Shown here: piece by piece, positions 9,143-21,869 of the stretch | Layout of the letters: each line of letters begins with the position of its first letter | Numbering within the stretch: the stretch's first letter is position 1 | Source: Hydractinia symbiolongicarpus | Taxonomy: Eukaryota; Cnidaria; Hydrozoa; Anthoathecata; Hydractiniidae | NCBI RefSeq assembly: GCF_029227915.1 | Contig: NC_079879.1 | Span: 30,198,501-30,262,500 of the forward strand | DNA length: 64,000 nt | Direction: 5' to 3' | Program-made: the position numbers and the translations under genes | Notes under the pieces: generated by a model | The model's database searches: none | What the model saw: the letters and a program-made list of their open reading frames with translations, nothing else | What the model was told of the DNA's origin: nothing

Positions 9143-12100
9143 ATGTCATTCCATACATACATTTTTTCAATTGTTTACTTTGGCCTTTGGGCAGCTCATG
9201 GCTCTGATATTCATCAAGTGTCTCTCAATGATGATCCCAGCCTATTTCCAGGACATTTAGAACCACTGGGTTCAAAGCAACCACAAGTGGAAATTGAGAC
9301 TTTAACAGAATATCCAAGTGAAAAAGGTATGTTTTTCTTCGTATTTTAGCTTGGTTCAGGTTTAGCAGGTATGATTTTAAGTTTAAAGGGATCCTGAGGT
9401 AATTTTACAAGTCGGACTTACCTATAAGATTTTTATCAAAAATTCCCAATGACATGGTCACTTTTTTTCAAAAGTTCATGTAACCCCAGATATTGTTTTT
9501 TAAATATTTTCTTGCCGCCTTGATGGCTGCTTCGATCTTCTTGTTCGTTAAAAATTTCGGACTGGCTCCAGTCCTTTTTAGCGGCACGTGACCCTATTAC
9601 GTAGTATATCAGTAGCGCTCCTAAATTAATGACTTTCACTCTTTATTATTAATGACTTTGATAGCCAAAAACAATTAATATATACTGTCAAAACGAACTT
9701 AAAAAAATTCAACGTACTTTCCACATCGATCTCTGTACAAATGATCTGGTTTTTTTTAAAAAATAATTCAACATGATATACTAGCCGTCTAAGCAATAAA
9801 ACGAAAAAATAATATATTAGCAGCAGGTGTTTGCATAATTTCTTTTATTCCAAATCGACAAGAGTTTATTTTAACAAACAGGTTGTAAAAATTACTGATC
9901 TATAACCTGTCAACCTAGGTGGGGTATGATGCTCAAGTGAGTATTGCCAACCTTGTTTTCAACAATCTTTGGGGACGAGGTTGCCTAAGTTACTCAGTAA
10001 ATGGATATATTTTTTATTAAAAAATATTAAAAAATCAATAAAAAAGAATACTACTTTAATTCATCCCATGATATAGAAAGAGCGAGAAATTACTGTCTGA
10101 TTAAAGTTTGTTCTTATTATATCTTCCAATATGTAGCGCAAACATCAAAGTAGTCTAGTAAACTAAACTCATCATTTTTTCCTTTTGCGATAGCGCGCTA
10201 AAATAAGCAGGGTAACAAAAGCATGACAGACATCAGCGCGAGAGCAGAAAAGAGAGACAGGTGTCCTGTCTAACATCAATACTGCTCTGCACCTCCATGA
10301 TTAGACCTTTTAAAAGCATATATACATCATACATTAATGTTCAACGAAACTAAATAAAAAATATTTTTTTATCGGAGAAAAGCAAAGAAAAATAAGAATA
10401 GTTAATTGCGTAAATATAAAGTTCAACGCAGAAAAAATGGCATTTTTTTAAATATATATTAGTGTTTTCTGCAATGATTTAATCAAACTACACTGGTGAC
10501 AAACTGTTTTTAATGATGCAGTTTTAGCGCAAAATAACTGTTTTTTTTGCTAAGAGTTTGTTGTTAGTGCATTGCCGTAGGAGGCTACTGAACTATGCTC
10601 TGGAAAAACAAATACTTTTTTCGTTGTTATATCTTCAGCTATCTTTTACACTTTTACTCTGATCGCACAAGGCCTAGGGACTTTCTATGTGCGATTTTAA
10701 CATGTCAAATAATTGCTGATGCGAAGGTACATGTTTTGAAAATATGTTGGTAATTACCTCGGAAAATGCCAAGTGCTGTCTCAAATTACAAAGGTTGTAA
10801 CTGCCCTAATCCTATTCTTCGTGCTGGAGAGGGAGGGGTGATGCAGCCCCTCTCTCTTCCCTCTTCAACTTTTTCCATAACTTTTTATGGGCGTATAGTC
10901 ACACCTTGGTAATTTGTTACTTATATTTGCCTTCCAAAATATATCATTTTGAAATAAAAACCATACACAAATGTGTAACATGTTGAATAATCAGTAACTT
11001 TCACAACCTGAGTCTCAAATAAAAGTCCTTTGAAATAAAAATCATGCGCATTTTATTTTTTCTTTGATTGCTCAGCTATGTGAGAACATATGCAGAATTA
11101 TTTCTATTTTTTTAAAAAATAATCGTTGGTAAAGAACTTTATGCAGAATTCTTTTAATTTTTTTTTTAAAAAAATAATTGTTTGTAGAGAGTTTCCGTTT
11201 CATTTTGCTGCGCGAAAGTTTATATATGTTCTGGCTATACAGTCAGTAATAATACGTAACAGGGTCATGTGCCACTTAAAAAGACTGGAGCTAGAATAAA
11301 AATTTTTAACAAAGAAGAAGGTAGAAGATAACCAAGATGGCGGTTGAGCGTCAAGAAAAATAAATATTTAAAAAGCTATATCTCGAGTTACATGAAGTTT
11401 TAAGAAAAAGTAAATATATCATTTAGAATTTCTCATGCAAATCTTTCAGATGAGTACCTCGGGATCCTTTTAATACTTATGAATGTACACAATATATATA
11501 AATTGAAGAAAATGATTATACTCTAAAACCTTTTTTTCGAAACTTATATATATCATCAGAAAGTTTCAGCCAAATGAAGTGTGTTTATATGCACAAAATC
11601 TATTAAAGTGTGACTAAACTTTTTTACATCTTTAAAATGAATATAAATATAAATTATGTCGGTTTACACTCCTTTTTTATTTCCTAATTATTGACTGATA
11701 GTCCAGAATTTTAGTATATCTGTCTGAAATATTTTTTGCTGAAGTTTTGCTGGTATTGAAGTTATTGAATACCTAAAACTTTACTTTAAAATCATTTATT
11801 CTGGCATGTATTTCTATCTAAGTAATTTCTTTTTATCAGCACATTTTGAAAATAGATTGACGTATGTTTGTCAGGACAGTTACTTATTAGTTCGTGTTTT
11901 TCCCTTAAAGTGTTGAATGGCTGGTTTTGTTTTTGTGTTTCTGAAATTTTGGCCCAAAAACCTCCTAAAAGCTTCTAAATTGTTAACTGTTAAACTCCCC
12001 TAAATCCGTAATCTGAACCGAGATTTTATACAACAAGCTGGGTGATATTTTCAATGACTTACACGTGGAATGTTATATTTTAGATTTCTTTGAGCATTAT

Positions 12101-15100
12101 ATTACACCAGGGCGACCATTTTTGTTAAAAAATGGAGCCAAAAAACAAGAAGCATTTAAAAAATGGACAGATGAATATATGAAAAGCTTTCCTGCTGCTG
12201 AAAAAGAATTAGTACAGGTGGAACCAAACTTGAAAGAAATCAGGGAATCACCAGGCTTTGAAATCTCGCTAAAAGAATTTATAGAACGATACAAAAAAGA
12301 ATCAGTTTATATGGTTAATAAAGTGCCATCGTTTTTAATGTAAGTATATGAATTACTGATTTTGGATAATGATTAAGTCGTGAGAAGATAATTTCCAAGT
12401 AGTTTTTTTGTTAGCTTTTACAAACTTATGTGTTTGAATCTGTAAGGAGGTTTATATATTTTTCTTTACTGTTATTAATTTTATTTATAACTTGTTTTTT
12501 TTTACTTCAGGAAAGATGTGTTAATGCCAGCACCACTCAGATGCAACAGTACTCGTAACTTGATGTTAGACCATGTATGTTTTAAAAATATTGCCACTTC
12601 TCTGTTCAGTTTCATTTCATTCTCAACAGAGAATGCTTCACCCCAATCAGACCTCTGATCATGACGGGCGAGTATAATGCGTGTAAGTCATAATGAAAGA
12701 GAACTACTTTGTTCATCACTAACATACTACCTGGCAGTGAGCGGGATTCGATCCGCGGTCCCATAACTGGGAGCCGCAGACGAACACACCACACTACGTG
12801 CGGCAATATGTTAGTGATGAACTCAGATAGTTTATCCGGATGGTGTGTATACATAGGTGAATATTTATCATAGCACATCCGTATTTCATTTTCAACAGAG
12901 AATGCTTCACCCCGATCAGACCTCTGATCATGACGGGCGAGTATAATGCGTGTAAGTCATAATGAAAGAGAACTACTTTGTTCATCACTAACATACTGCC
13001 TGGCAGTGAGCGGGATTCGATCCGCGGTCCCCATAATATGTTAGTGATGAACTCAGATAGTTTATCCGGATGGTTGTATACATAGGTGAATATTTATCAT
13101 AGCACACCCGTATTTCATTCTCAACAGAGAATATTTTTGTTCATGCTGAAGATTTACTAGTTTTAATAGAAAACAAAACCTTTTGCAAGATTTTCTTCGG
13201 AAAATAATTTTTTCCTTAAGATATTTGTTGACTTAGCCCAAATGCAGATTTAAGGTCCTGATAAAAAGATTCTCTTGTCCTCCCAAAAATTAAATGTGGT
13301 GAAAAATGCGAACATGTAATTTACATTGACAAGTTTATTTATCATTAGAGTCAACAGTACTTACTAATAACGATTGTCTATTTGACTTGCTTTTGCAACC
13401 TTGGAGGAAGAAATACAGTATTCTTTTCTCCAAGGTGCAACACACTTTCACGTAAATTTTTAACATATGATGTAGGTGACATGGATGAGCAGTGGGGGTA
13501 CCAAATCAGTTTTACACGGTGACGATTTGGATAATATCAATTGTCTCTTCAGAGGTACTAAAGAGCTGTTACTTATTGATCCGAAAAAATTTGGGAAAAA
13601 GGTATATCAAAATGATTGTATTTTTTATAAAAGAGGAAAATATCAGTTGTATAAATCCTAAGTTCTCGTTTTTCCAAAGTATAGCAAGTGTTATTTTTTA
13701 TCATTTTCGTTTATCAGTAAGAAATTGTGAATTCAGATTGTCTTTTTAATATTAGGTTCCAATTGACAGACCAAGAGGTGGATACTCTTCCTTAGATGTT
13801 GACAAGTAAGTTGACAGTTACTGATGTGGAACATTGCGAAAAAACATGGAAATATGTTGAAACTTATTTTTTAGAGTCAATTTTACAAAGTTCCCTGGCA
13901 TGAGAGAAGTAGAATATGTGCATTGTAAAATGGAAGAAGGAGATTGTCTGTTTATTCCATTCAGATGGTAATTGTTTTTTGCAATATCTCTTTAGTTGAC
14001 AAACATTAGCTTTCCTGGGTCACAAACCTTGTGTTTTCATATTTGTTTACATCTAATGAGCTTTTTTTAGGTTTCATCAAGTGAACTCTGCGGCGAACGA
14101 AAACAAACAAAATATCGCAGTGAACATTTGGTTCAAACATCAAGCAAACCATAAACCTGAATTTTGTAATGTTTCTGACGAGGACGCTTCGTTAGATAAA
14201 TGGGAGTTTCCTGGAATGGAAAGTCTTACAGGTGACGGTGGAGAAGAAGGAGAAAATCCATTTCCTCTTATGTAAGTTTGTGGGGAAAAACATTTTAAAG
14301 TTTCTATTCTTGTTTTTTATGTTAACGACTTGTCATTTAGACTTATATCTTTTGATGTGTTTCAGATCATTGTTTGAGTACATTCTTTCGAAAACAAAAT
14401 ACGAACGTGCAAGTTGGAAAACATTCCAGTCGTTATTACAAAAGGTATGAGCAGAATTAACAGCACAATTTGTCATTAAAGCGCTAATTTTTGTTGGAAG
14501 GGTTTGCTTAATTAAAAGAATTTATTGTCGAGGTAATGATAACTTTTGTTTTTAGGTACCTGGAATAATCGTCGAAGAAGTGATTGATCATTTGACCATG
14601 ACAGAGGAATTTAATGCACTAGCTAGAGAAGTACATGCTTATCTTAGATATTATTTTATATTGTTTCTTTTGTTTTATCTTGTTCCTTCATTCTATCATC
14701 CATTTTCGTTCGCATTTAGTTACACGCGATAGCGAGAATTGTCCGTCCGTCCGTTCAATCTTTTCTTTGGATCCGCTTATTAATTTTTTCTGATTTTTTT
14801 GCACAAAGTTACTTATTAATAAATGCCTGACAATTTGGGTTTTTTAAAAAAATCGTAATAGCGCCATTTTAGGTAAAAAAAATAATAAATTTGGCCCCAA
14901 AATACGGTTTCCTCACGTGTTTCTTGAAAAGGTACCATTACATTTTTCTATAAATCTCTTTAATAATAGCCGTATTTTGTCTGTCTGTCCGCGAAAACCG
15001 CGTCCTGTTACAGAAACACGAAATGCGATATATAAAGGACGGGCGACCCCGTGGATTTTCCACGGGTTAACGACTAGTCTATATTATAATGCCCGTATAC

Positions 15101-16895
15101 GTCTGTCTGTCTGTCACGCAAAATGGTAGCTTAGCTGCGCAAGTAGCGAAACGCACGTGGTGCTGTATAAAAAGGACGGGCGAACCCGTGGATTTTTTCC
15201 ACGGGCTAACGCCTAGTAGACTAGTAGACTAAAATGTTAGAATAGATCATTATCTACAAATTTCATTTGGTCCCGCATGCAGCAAAACTCTGGTTTCAAA
15301 ATTAGCTAAAAATATGGTTTTCACATTTCAAATTTATTTGTTACTTTTTTACCTTAAGTGGATAAATTTTGGCGAGTATTTAATTTGGCGAATGACCAAA
15401 AAAAATATTTGGCGGGGATTTAATTTGGCGAATAATAAATTTTATAAAATTTGGCTAGGATTCAAATTAGCGAGGATTTAATTTGGCAAATACCAAAAAA
15501 TGTTTATTTTGGCGGGGATTTATTTTGGCAAATAACACAAAGAAATGAATTTTATTTATAAAAACTTGTGAATATAAAAAAAAATCTTTTTTTTCTTAAT
15601 TAAAAAAACGTATTTGTTTTAACATTTGACGGAGATTTAATTTGGCGAACGGTAAATTATATTAAATTTGACGAGTATTTAAATTGGCGAATAGTCAGTT
15701 ATCAAAATTCGCCAAAGTCGCCAAAATTAATCCTCGTCAAAATTTATCCACTTAAGGTATAACCTGAGAACAGTACATTATTTACAAAAAAAATTTTCTG
15801 TTCATTAGAAAAACTCTGCTACGCCTTAACTACTACCCTAAATTTACTGTAATAAGGTTTCATGTTTGTCTAAAAATTTCATAGTTTCATTGTTCATTTC
15901 CGTGTTTGATATTCGCGTGTGACTGTAAGTTGTAAATTTACTACTGCATTCATTCTTTGATTCTGTCACTTTCAGATTTTTGAAGCTTTGAATGCAGACG
16001 GGGATAAATATTTGAAGTCAGAAGATTTCCAACTTTTAGCTAAAGACCAACACAAAGAACACGTAAGACTCGTATGTGCCTACATGCTCCATCATTTTCT
16101 GTCAGAAATTGTATTATTAGGATTTTTGTTAGGAATTAGAAAGATGGCTGAATTCACAGTTGGATAAGATGCAGGATATTTTAACTAAACAGCTGGATGA
16201 AGTTGGATTAAAAGAGGGTAGGTTTTTTGTTTTGCTATTTTTTTTATCCAAGCAAATTTGTTAACTATCATTTTTTGTTATCTTTTAATTATTACAAGCT
16301 CGTGAGCTTGTATTAAAACGCAAATGTGTCCCACAAGAATGGAAATTTTTGCCTCTCTGAACACCGAAATGGGAGTAGTCGTGTGTTCAAATCTCATCTT
16401 GGTAATTATTTTTACTTTTTTTTTTTGCTGTTATATAAGATAAGTGTTCAAAATCATTTTTTAACTAACTGGTAAAGTAAAAGTGTCTCCATCAAAGTTT
16501 ACAAAAGTGAATGTAGGCAGACTTAAGGTCTCCCAAATGCCTGGAAAGTAGTCTGCAAAATTTCCACAACATTACGTAAGAGAGAAACGAAGACTTATGA
16601 ACCATCAACTTTCTGCATTCCTCTTCTGGACTTCACATTCGAGGAGTTTTCCGTTCAAAAAGATATCACAAATCAATTTTGAAAAAATAACTGCATAGTG
16701 CGTAACAAATATTATAGCCTATCTGAATAGCATAATATGTCGTGTCTAACTTCGTAACAGAAATCACAATCTGATTGACAGCTTTTTGTAAACTTTACTC
16801 GCGAGGTTGTTTACGTATAACATACGTCTTGTTGTTATTTAGAAACAATCGAAGCGGGACAGACAATTATCAAAGAAGTGAAAACAGAACTCTGA
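9143..16895 (+). CDS. Secretory JmjC/cupin 2OG-Fe(II) oxygenase with EF-hand
   Basis: Twelve exons: 9143-9326, 12084-12339, 12511-12574, 13476-13601, 13756-13805, 13875-13967, 14071-14271, 14366-14444, 14556-14630, 15976-16062, 16133-16217, 16843-16895. All junctions are GT/AG, the phases close and the sum is 1353 nt (450 aa). The start ATG opens a hydrophobic signal peptide (MSFHTYIFSIVYFGLWAAHG), so the protein probably enters the ER. A cupin/JmjC fold follows (ITPGRPFLLKNG). The iron triad is visible: HGD (His182, Asp184) and distal His260 in WFHQVNSA; Lys197 in RGTKELLLIDP is the likely 2-oxoglutarate ligand. Residues 377-405 hold an EF-hand-like loop (NADGDKYLKSED) and the C-terminus is helical. 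The family hydroxylates protein side chains; the substrate is unknown. Intron 1 holds a long-TIR element, intron 3 a duplicated SINE, intron 9 two Helitrons and a MITE. I do not know an exact orthologue name. Confidence 0.88.
9382..11474. mobile_element. 2.1-kb element with ~250-bp terminal inverted repeats
   Basis: 9382-9650 and 11232-11474 are inverted copies of each other, roughly 75-80% alike by eye. Shared blocks are AGGATCCY.AGGTA at the outer ends, GTTACATGAA, AAATATTTAAAAA, GGACTGGAGC and AGGGTCA.GTGCC toward the inner ends. The interior is AT-rich with no convincing ORF. The element lies wholly in intron 1 of the JmjC gene. It is old and non-autonomous; superfamily unknown. Confidence 0.65.
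12615..13132 (-). repeat. Tandemly duplicated tRNA-derived SINE-like repeat
   Basis: Two direct units begin at 12615 and 12884, and the first 20 bases (TTTCATTCTCAACAGAGAAT) recur a third time at 13113-13132, so each unit is bracketed by the same 20-mer. On the minus strand each carries a tRNA-like internal promoter: a B-box-like GATCGAATCCC and, in the first unit, an A-box-like TAGTGTGGTG with a CTGCGG..CCGCGG stem. A 16-bp inverted repeat (GTTCATCACTAACATA) lies inside. The second unit lacks about 40 bp over the anticodon-like region. Located in intron 3 of the JmjC gene. Confidence 0.6.
14955..15077 (+). mobile_element. Short Helitron-like element (copy 1 of a pair)
   Basis: Starts at A|TC (AAA|TCTCTTTAATAATAGCCG), continues through GTCTGTCTGTCC and ends with the hairpin CCCGTGGATTTTCCACGGG followed by TTAACGACTAG. 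A 5' TC, a 3' hairpin about 10 nt before CTAG, no TIR and no target duplication are the Helitron signature. 123 bp, non-autonomous. The next copy begins at the very next base. Confidence 0.7.
15078..15216 (+). mobile_element. Short Helitron-like element (copy 2 of a pair)
   Basis: Begins TCTATATTATAATGCCCG directly after the CTAG of the preceding copy, has the GTCTGTCTGTCTGTCACGC and GCTTAGCTGCGCAA blocks seen at 55120 and 59931, and ends in the CCCGTGG/CCACGGG hairpin then CTAACGCCTAG. 139 bp. Inside intron 9 of the JmjC gene. Confidence 0.72.
15351..15758. mobile_element. 408-bp TA-flanked MITE with internal repeats
   Basis: Terminal inverted repeats match 25/26 (ACCTTAAGTGGATAAATTTT at the left; the right end is its complement with one change). 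The dinucleotide TA sits at both outer edges, as expected for a Tc1/mariner-type TA duplication. The interior is a degenerate array of TTTGGCGA / ATTTAATTTGGCGAAT units. No coding capacity. Confidence 0.75.
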
Positions 16896-19800
16896 ACTAG
16901 ATGTTAAAAAAATGGAAATATTGGGTGAAGTTTTTAGGATGCTGCTTCGAATATGATATTTATAGATTTTGTTACGATAATTTTGTAATCAGTTGTTGAT
17001 GTTGTTGTCATAGTTTCTGTCAGAAAATAAGGTACTGGTCGTCTTACATTTTGCAGGATTCGCAAGACTATTAACTGTTCATTTTGAGCACTACGTTTCT
17101 AGGAAAATCAAATCAAACGTTATTTAAATCATTTGTATTATTTGAATGTCATTATTTGTTAAGTATTTACGGTACATTTTGGGAGCGCGCAAAAAGTTAT
17201 AAGCATCGAAACGTCGTTTTATTACATAGCGGCCATATTTCACCGAATGAGCATGAAGTAGCATGAAATGAATCTCGCAATGCGTTCATATTTAAAGTCA
17301 CTATACAAAAAAGGTATATCGAATTCTTTTTTAGCGACAAAAGAATTTGCAGAAAAATTAAAGGAAGGTCAGGTTACAACAACAACACAACATTGATATT
17401 TTGCGCTGGAAATTCATCGCGCTAGCTGAAATTGTCGTGAATAATGTACAAGTACAACTAATGCAAGTAGAGTTCACAACAAGAGCGTCAACGTAATGAT
17501 CATTCCACACAGGCTGGCTGGTGGTTCATATGTGTGGAACTGAAAACTAGCTATATTGAGAATGATTAAATACTAACACAGTAAATTTTGCTAAAAGAGA
17601 GAGCCAAATAATGTTTTTGGTAGATATATATATATAGCTCTTAATATCTGCTATAACTTCAGTCACGACATAATCAAACGCGAGCATAATTTGATGCTTC
17701 GTATTTTCACCGCCATGTTTGTTTACATTTAAATGCTAAATGCAATCTTTTTGAGGAAAAACATAAATCTCTAATAATAGACCAATCAAAATCCATCACA
17801 TGACCTTGCGGGTCCAACTTTACATCTTTTGAGTTCATCCCAAATAGCTCCGTGGCCGAGAATAACCTGAACTTTTTTAACGTTAAGCTAAGGGTTACCC
17901 CCTTGGATATAATACTTTTCTACTTCCTATGGGATGCTAAATTGAATAGAGAATTCGTTGGAAAATTGTATGTTTTCTCAAAAATAAATAGCACTTGACC
18001 TTTCCGCGACCTACCGTCAATTTAAGCGCATAGCAATACCCATAGCAACCATTTCCGCCGCTTTTAAGTAGCTTTCCAATATTTTATCCCCAATTAACTT
18101 CTTTCAGGGTACCAGGTACCAGGGCTATTAGCATACAATTTTCGGAAAAGGGATACTAAATTCAATTAACCCAGAAGTTGCTACAAAGCGCACCGTGTGC
18201 TCTGAAAAGCGAACTCATCTCGAGTTAGGTGCTCAGGCGTGTAGGTGCAGAAATGTCCAATTCACAGCGTGAGAGCTCTCGTAACTTCACAGCTCATAAA
18301 ACTCGACATAAAATAAAAATTAAAAGCCTTTTTCTCGGTTTTTCGGTGCTGGCTAAAATTTCTCCAGATCCAAGCGGTTATAACTTTTCTTCACGTTTGC
18401 TCATCAGCACGACCTACAAAATGAGTGACTTCGATTTTTCATTTTGCAGCTAGAGCCATAGAGGTACGAAACGCACATCAGGGCATTGGCCTGTTAAAAT
18501 CAACGCTAAATTTATAAAAGCTATGATCCGCCATAATATATGCCTATCACAAATTCAACTCATCGCCAATTAAAATTTCCCCCGCATAAATAACTATGGT
18601 CTATGGGGACTTGACCTAGCCAATGTTCAAGTTAGCGGGGGTTCGACATATCATGTGTTTTTTGTGAAGAAGTAACAGAAGTGTCAAGGTGAATTCACTG
18701 GAACTTCGGGTTATTGGGTATTTCAGTTATCGGGATTAATCGGCAAAACATAGAAAAAATAATTTCTTTACTGAATAATCGCTTTCACTCACAATACATA
18801 AATACAACGTTAATACTTTATCGTTCACACTGTAAGTTTATTTTTTAAACAAAGATAAATACAGTAACTGTATATATTCTACGACTGAATATGTTAAAAG
18901 TATGTAAAAATATATATGATGAGATTTGTGAATGATTTTTTAAAAAAGATGGCGATTGATTAAAAAAAATTTAAAAAATTGAACTGCGAAAGTATAACTC
19001 TATTAAATGGACCATTACAGTACAATTAACCCTACCTTACCCTAGGCTTAGAAAGAACACTGCATTCCTGAATTAGAGTTTTCCAAGCATCCATTTATTT
19101 ATTTATATACGGGAGGGTTCTGTTTTACTCAATACAGGGTAGTATGCACGACTTTCGAGAAAACAAAATGCTATTTCCTATCGGACGATTTATTTATGGC
19201 TAACACTGCAAAAAAATTATTTATGCACTCTGACATTATATTAATTTCGATGTGCAACCCAGCACAAATAATGAGCACATGGTTAAAAATATAAAAAACA
19301 CAAAACAACACTAACAACTAAATATAAATAAATAAATAACAACTCATCTGATCACAGAAACTGAACCAAAAACTGATTTTAAAAATCTATTGAGTTAAAA
19401 AATGTCACTGAACTAGGTTTTGTCTGAAGTTTGTAACACTTCAATTTTTAAAAATATATAAATTGTAGGGAAATTCTTGAGTAACGAATACGGCACACAA
19501 AAAATGATTTGACCCTTTAGAAAACTGATATGAAACGCCTATCAAAATGCCTAAAAAGCAACAGGCTCGGATAAATGCTTGAATCAATCGTGAAATGTTA
19601 ACCACAAGCGTTTCTTTCGCTTATGTTGATTCTATTTTTAGGACTGTTGTTACATCTTTGTATATAAGGACAGTGAGGCAATAGCTAGGTTGAAAACAAC
19701 AACAACAAAAAATTGGAAAATCTCTTTTAAAAAGCAGGAGTTTTTACATAACTTTTGCTTAGATTTTGCATTGCAAAATTTGTAATAAAAAGTATTCTAA

Positions 19801-20072
19801 AATAATTAAAAAATGCCTGAGCCTCAAGCAAAATTTGAAAAACAGAGTAAGGCTAATTTAAGAAAAAAAATTATTTCCAAAAGAGGTGCATGAACTGGTT
19901 AACCGATTCTTACCATTGCACTTGACACTGTATCTTAGAACCTAAATTAAAATAACCCCCTTTTTTTAAATTACTACCTATTTTACTCAGAGTTCCCAAG
20001 ATTGCCGTTATTTGGCAAAAATTTTTATATTACTTTTCTTTGTTGCAAAAATTATTTGATTTACTTTGCGAT
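16896..20072. other. Intergenic, no recognised gene
   Basis: The 3' flank of the JmjC gene followed by AT-rich sequence. Two GC-richer patches (about 18000-18240 and 18450-18660) break the composition but carry only short frames (for example 18229-18453) without any recognisable domain. The stretch nearest 20073 is the probable 3' UTR of the minus-strand transporter gene. Confidence 0.5.
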
Positions 20073-21464
20073 CTACTTTTGTGGCCTACCGTAAAAAAAG
20101 ATTGCTGTCATTACAAGCAATGTTCCTAGACAGAACTGCAAACTAAGAACAAAGTTGAACACATAAATCGACACAATACAAGATACAATAATAGCAATAG
20201 ATGTTGCAAATCCTTTCAAAATGTTATCAGCATATTTCACAACAACTGCTACTAGTAATCCACCAAAAGCTTGCATAAATATTACAAACCAAACTAAGTT
20301 GCTGTAACCATATAACACCCCCTTTTCTCTGATTTTAGCACCGTCATTAAACATCATTCCTATTATTCCCAAAAGTGTTCCAAACATACCAAGTTGGATG
20401 TTACGTAACCAAATGCTCCCTCCTTGACCACTTCCAGTTCCTTTTAAGATCTTCTCAAAATAAACGCCAGCAAAACCAGAACAAACACTAGACACAAGTA
20501 CTGCTAGAAACCCAATCATTGGATTTTGTGTGTCATCAGGATTTTTGGCTTTTAACTGGCTTGGTTGTAACTGCACAAGTGCAATGCCCGAGAAAAGCAG
20601 AAACAAGGAAAACCATTGCATTTTGCTCAATGTTTTGTTCAACATAAACACAGAAAAAATTGCAGTGGTCAGAACCTTTAACTGGTACGTTACTTGGAAG
20701 GTTGCTGCATCAAGATTGGATATTGCTACAAACTGAAGATTATTTTGAATAACATATATAAATGAAGGAACTGCAACTTTAATGGTTGCCATAGGATCAG
20801 CAAAAATATTTTGATGAAGATATCTAAACCAGCTTGGAACATCTTTTATCTCCAAAAATGTCAGAAACAAGCAGGCTACCAATTTAAATAACTAGAAACA
20901 AAAGAAAAGCTAAAATACTGACAGGTGTGCCAAAATGGTAATGCAAGTGCACAAAACTTTAGAAAGAACAGGGAGAGGTATAATCATAACTTTCCCAACA
21001 ACTATATAGCAATAAATAAAGGTAAAGGAAGTAAAAGTGTAGAAAAAAAACCATTCCCTGGCTGCTAATTGCTTCACTCGTATAGGTGCTAAATCTTAAC
21101 CAAATGCAAAAAATATATTCTAACTTCAAGAGTAAAAGATGACTCCACTTAGGAATAAAGTTTGAAATGAACTGGTCTACAGCTTACTGCCTGCAATTTT
21201 TTGCCTGTTAGTCAATTTCTAGGAATATAAATATGTATCAAATATTAAGCGTACAAAACAGAAATAGCTTACCTCTGCAAAGACAACAGCTGTACTTGAT
21301 ATATACATGTCACCTGTCAATGTACGAGAATATCGTATGGTCAAAATTAATCCAGCATTTTGCAACACCAGAATGGCCAAACTTGCATATTTTAAATTAC
21401 TGTTTGTTGTTGGCTTTTTAGCACCCATTCCCTCTTCTACAGATATCGAAACTTTTTCTGTCAT
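20073..21464 (-). CDS. Golgi UDP-sugar transporter, SLC35A2/A3 type
   Basis: Two coding exons on the minus strand, 21464-21273 (64 codons) and 20891-20073 (272 codons plus stop), joined in phase 0 across a GT-AG intron, giving 336 aa, the usual length for the family. It exchanges cytosolic UDP-sugar for lumenal UMP in the Golgi/ER. Exon 1 has a short polar N-terminus, then [20 protein letters not shown], the first membrane helix. Exon 2 carries the family signatures [46 protein letters not shown] and [20 protein letters not shown], and about nine further hydrophobic helices. SLC35A2 (UDP-galactose) and SLC35A3 (UDP-GlcNAc) share these motifs, so the substrate is left open. A LINE begins roughly 400 bp upstream of the start codon. 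Confidence 0.93.
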
Positions 21465-21869
21465 AACCTAAATACAATTTATATAGCTATCTTAGACTTT
21501 GCTTTGTTTCATTGATATACTCTTGTAAGACATGCCTAACATTTGTTTCATCCGATAGATAATTCTGATATTTATTGCACATTGTTGCTGTCTCATGTGG
21601 TGTATGTATCGATTGAACTGAATTCCCAAGAGGGGGCGGGTTCTTTCGCCTCCCTGTTGGGTATTATACATCCCAACATCATTTCCTGTTATAAACTTTT
21701 AAACTGTTGTTTTATTTATTTATTTTAGCAACTGGCTAGTTCTGCTTTTAGTGTTTTTGAGTTTTACTGACTCTGCCTTTCCTCCTCTCGTTTGTTGTTT
21801 AAGGAAGGGGAAAGCCTATAGAGTCTGTTAAATAAACTTTTGTATATACTATAGTTTTTTGTTTTATGT

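Noticed and set aside
12700-12840. A tRNA gene on the minus strand
   Set aside because: B-box and A-box-like sequences are present, but the acceptor stem does not close and the unit is a dispersed, duplicated repeat; SINE-like is the better reading.
16300-16400. A second tRNA-like/SINE candidate (GTGTTCAAATCTCATC)
   Set aside because: Only a T-arm-like segment is seen; no convincing A box or cloverleaf.
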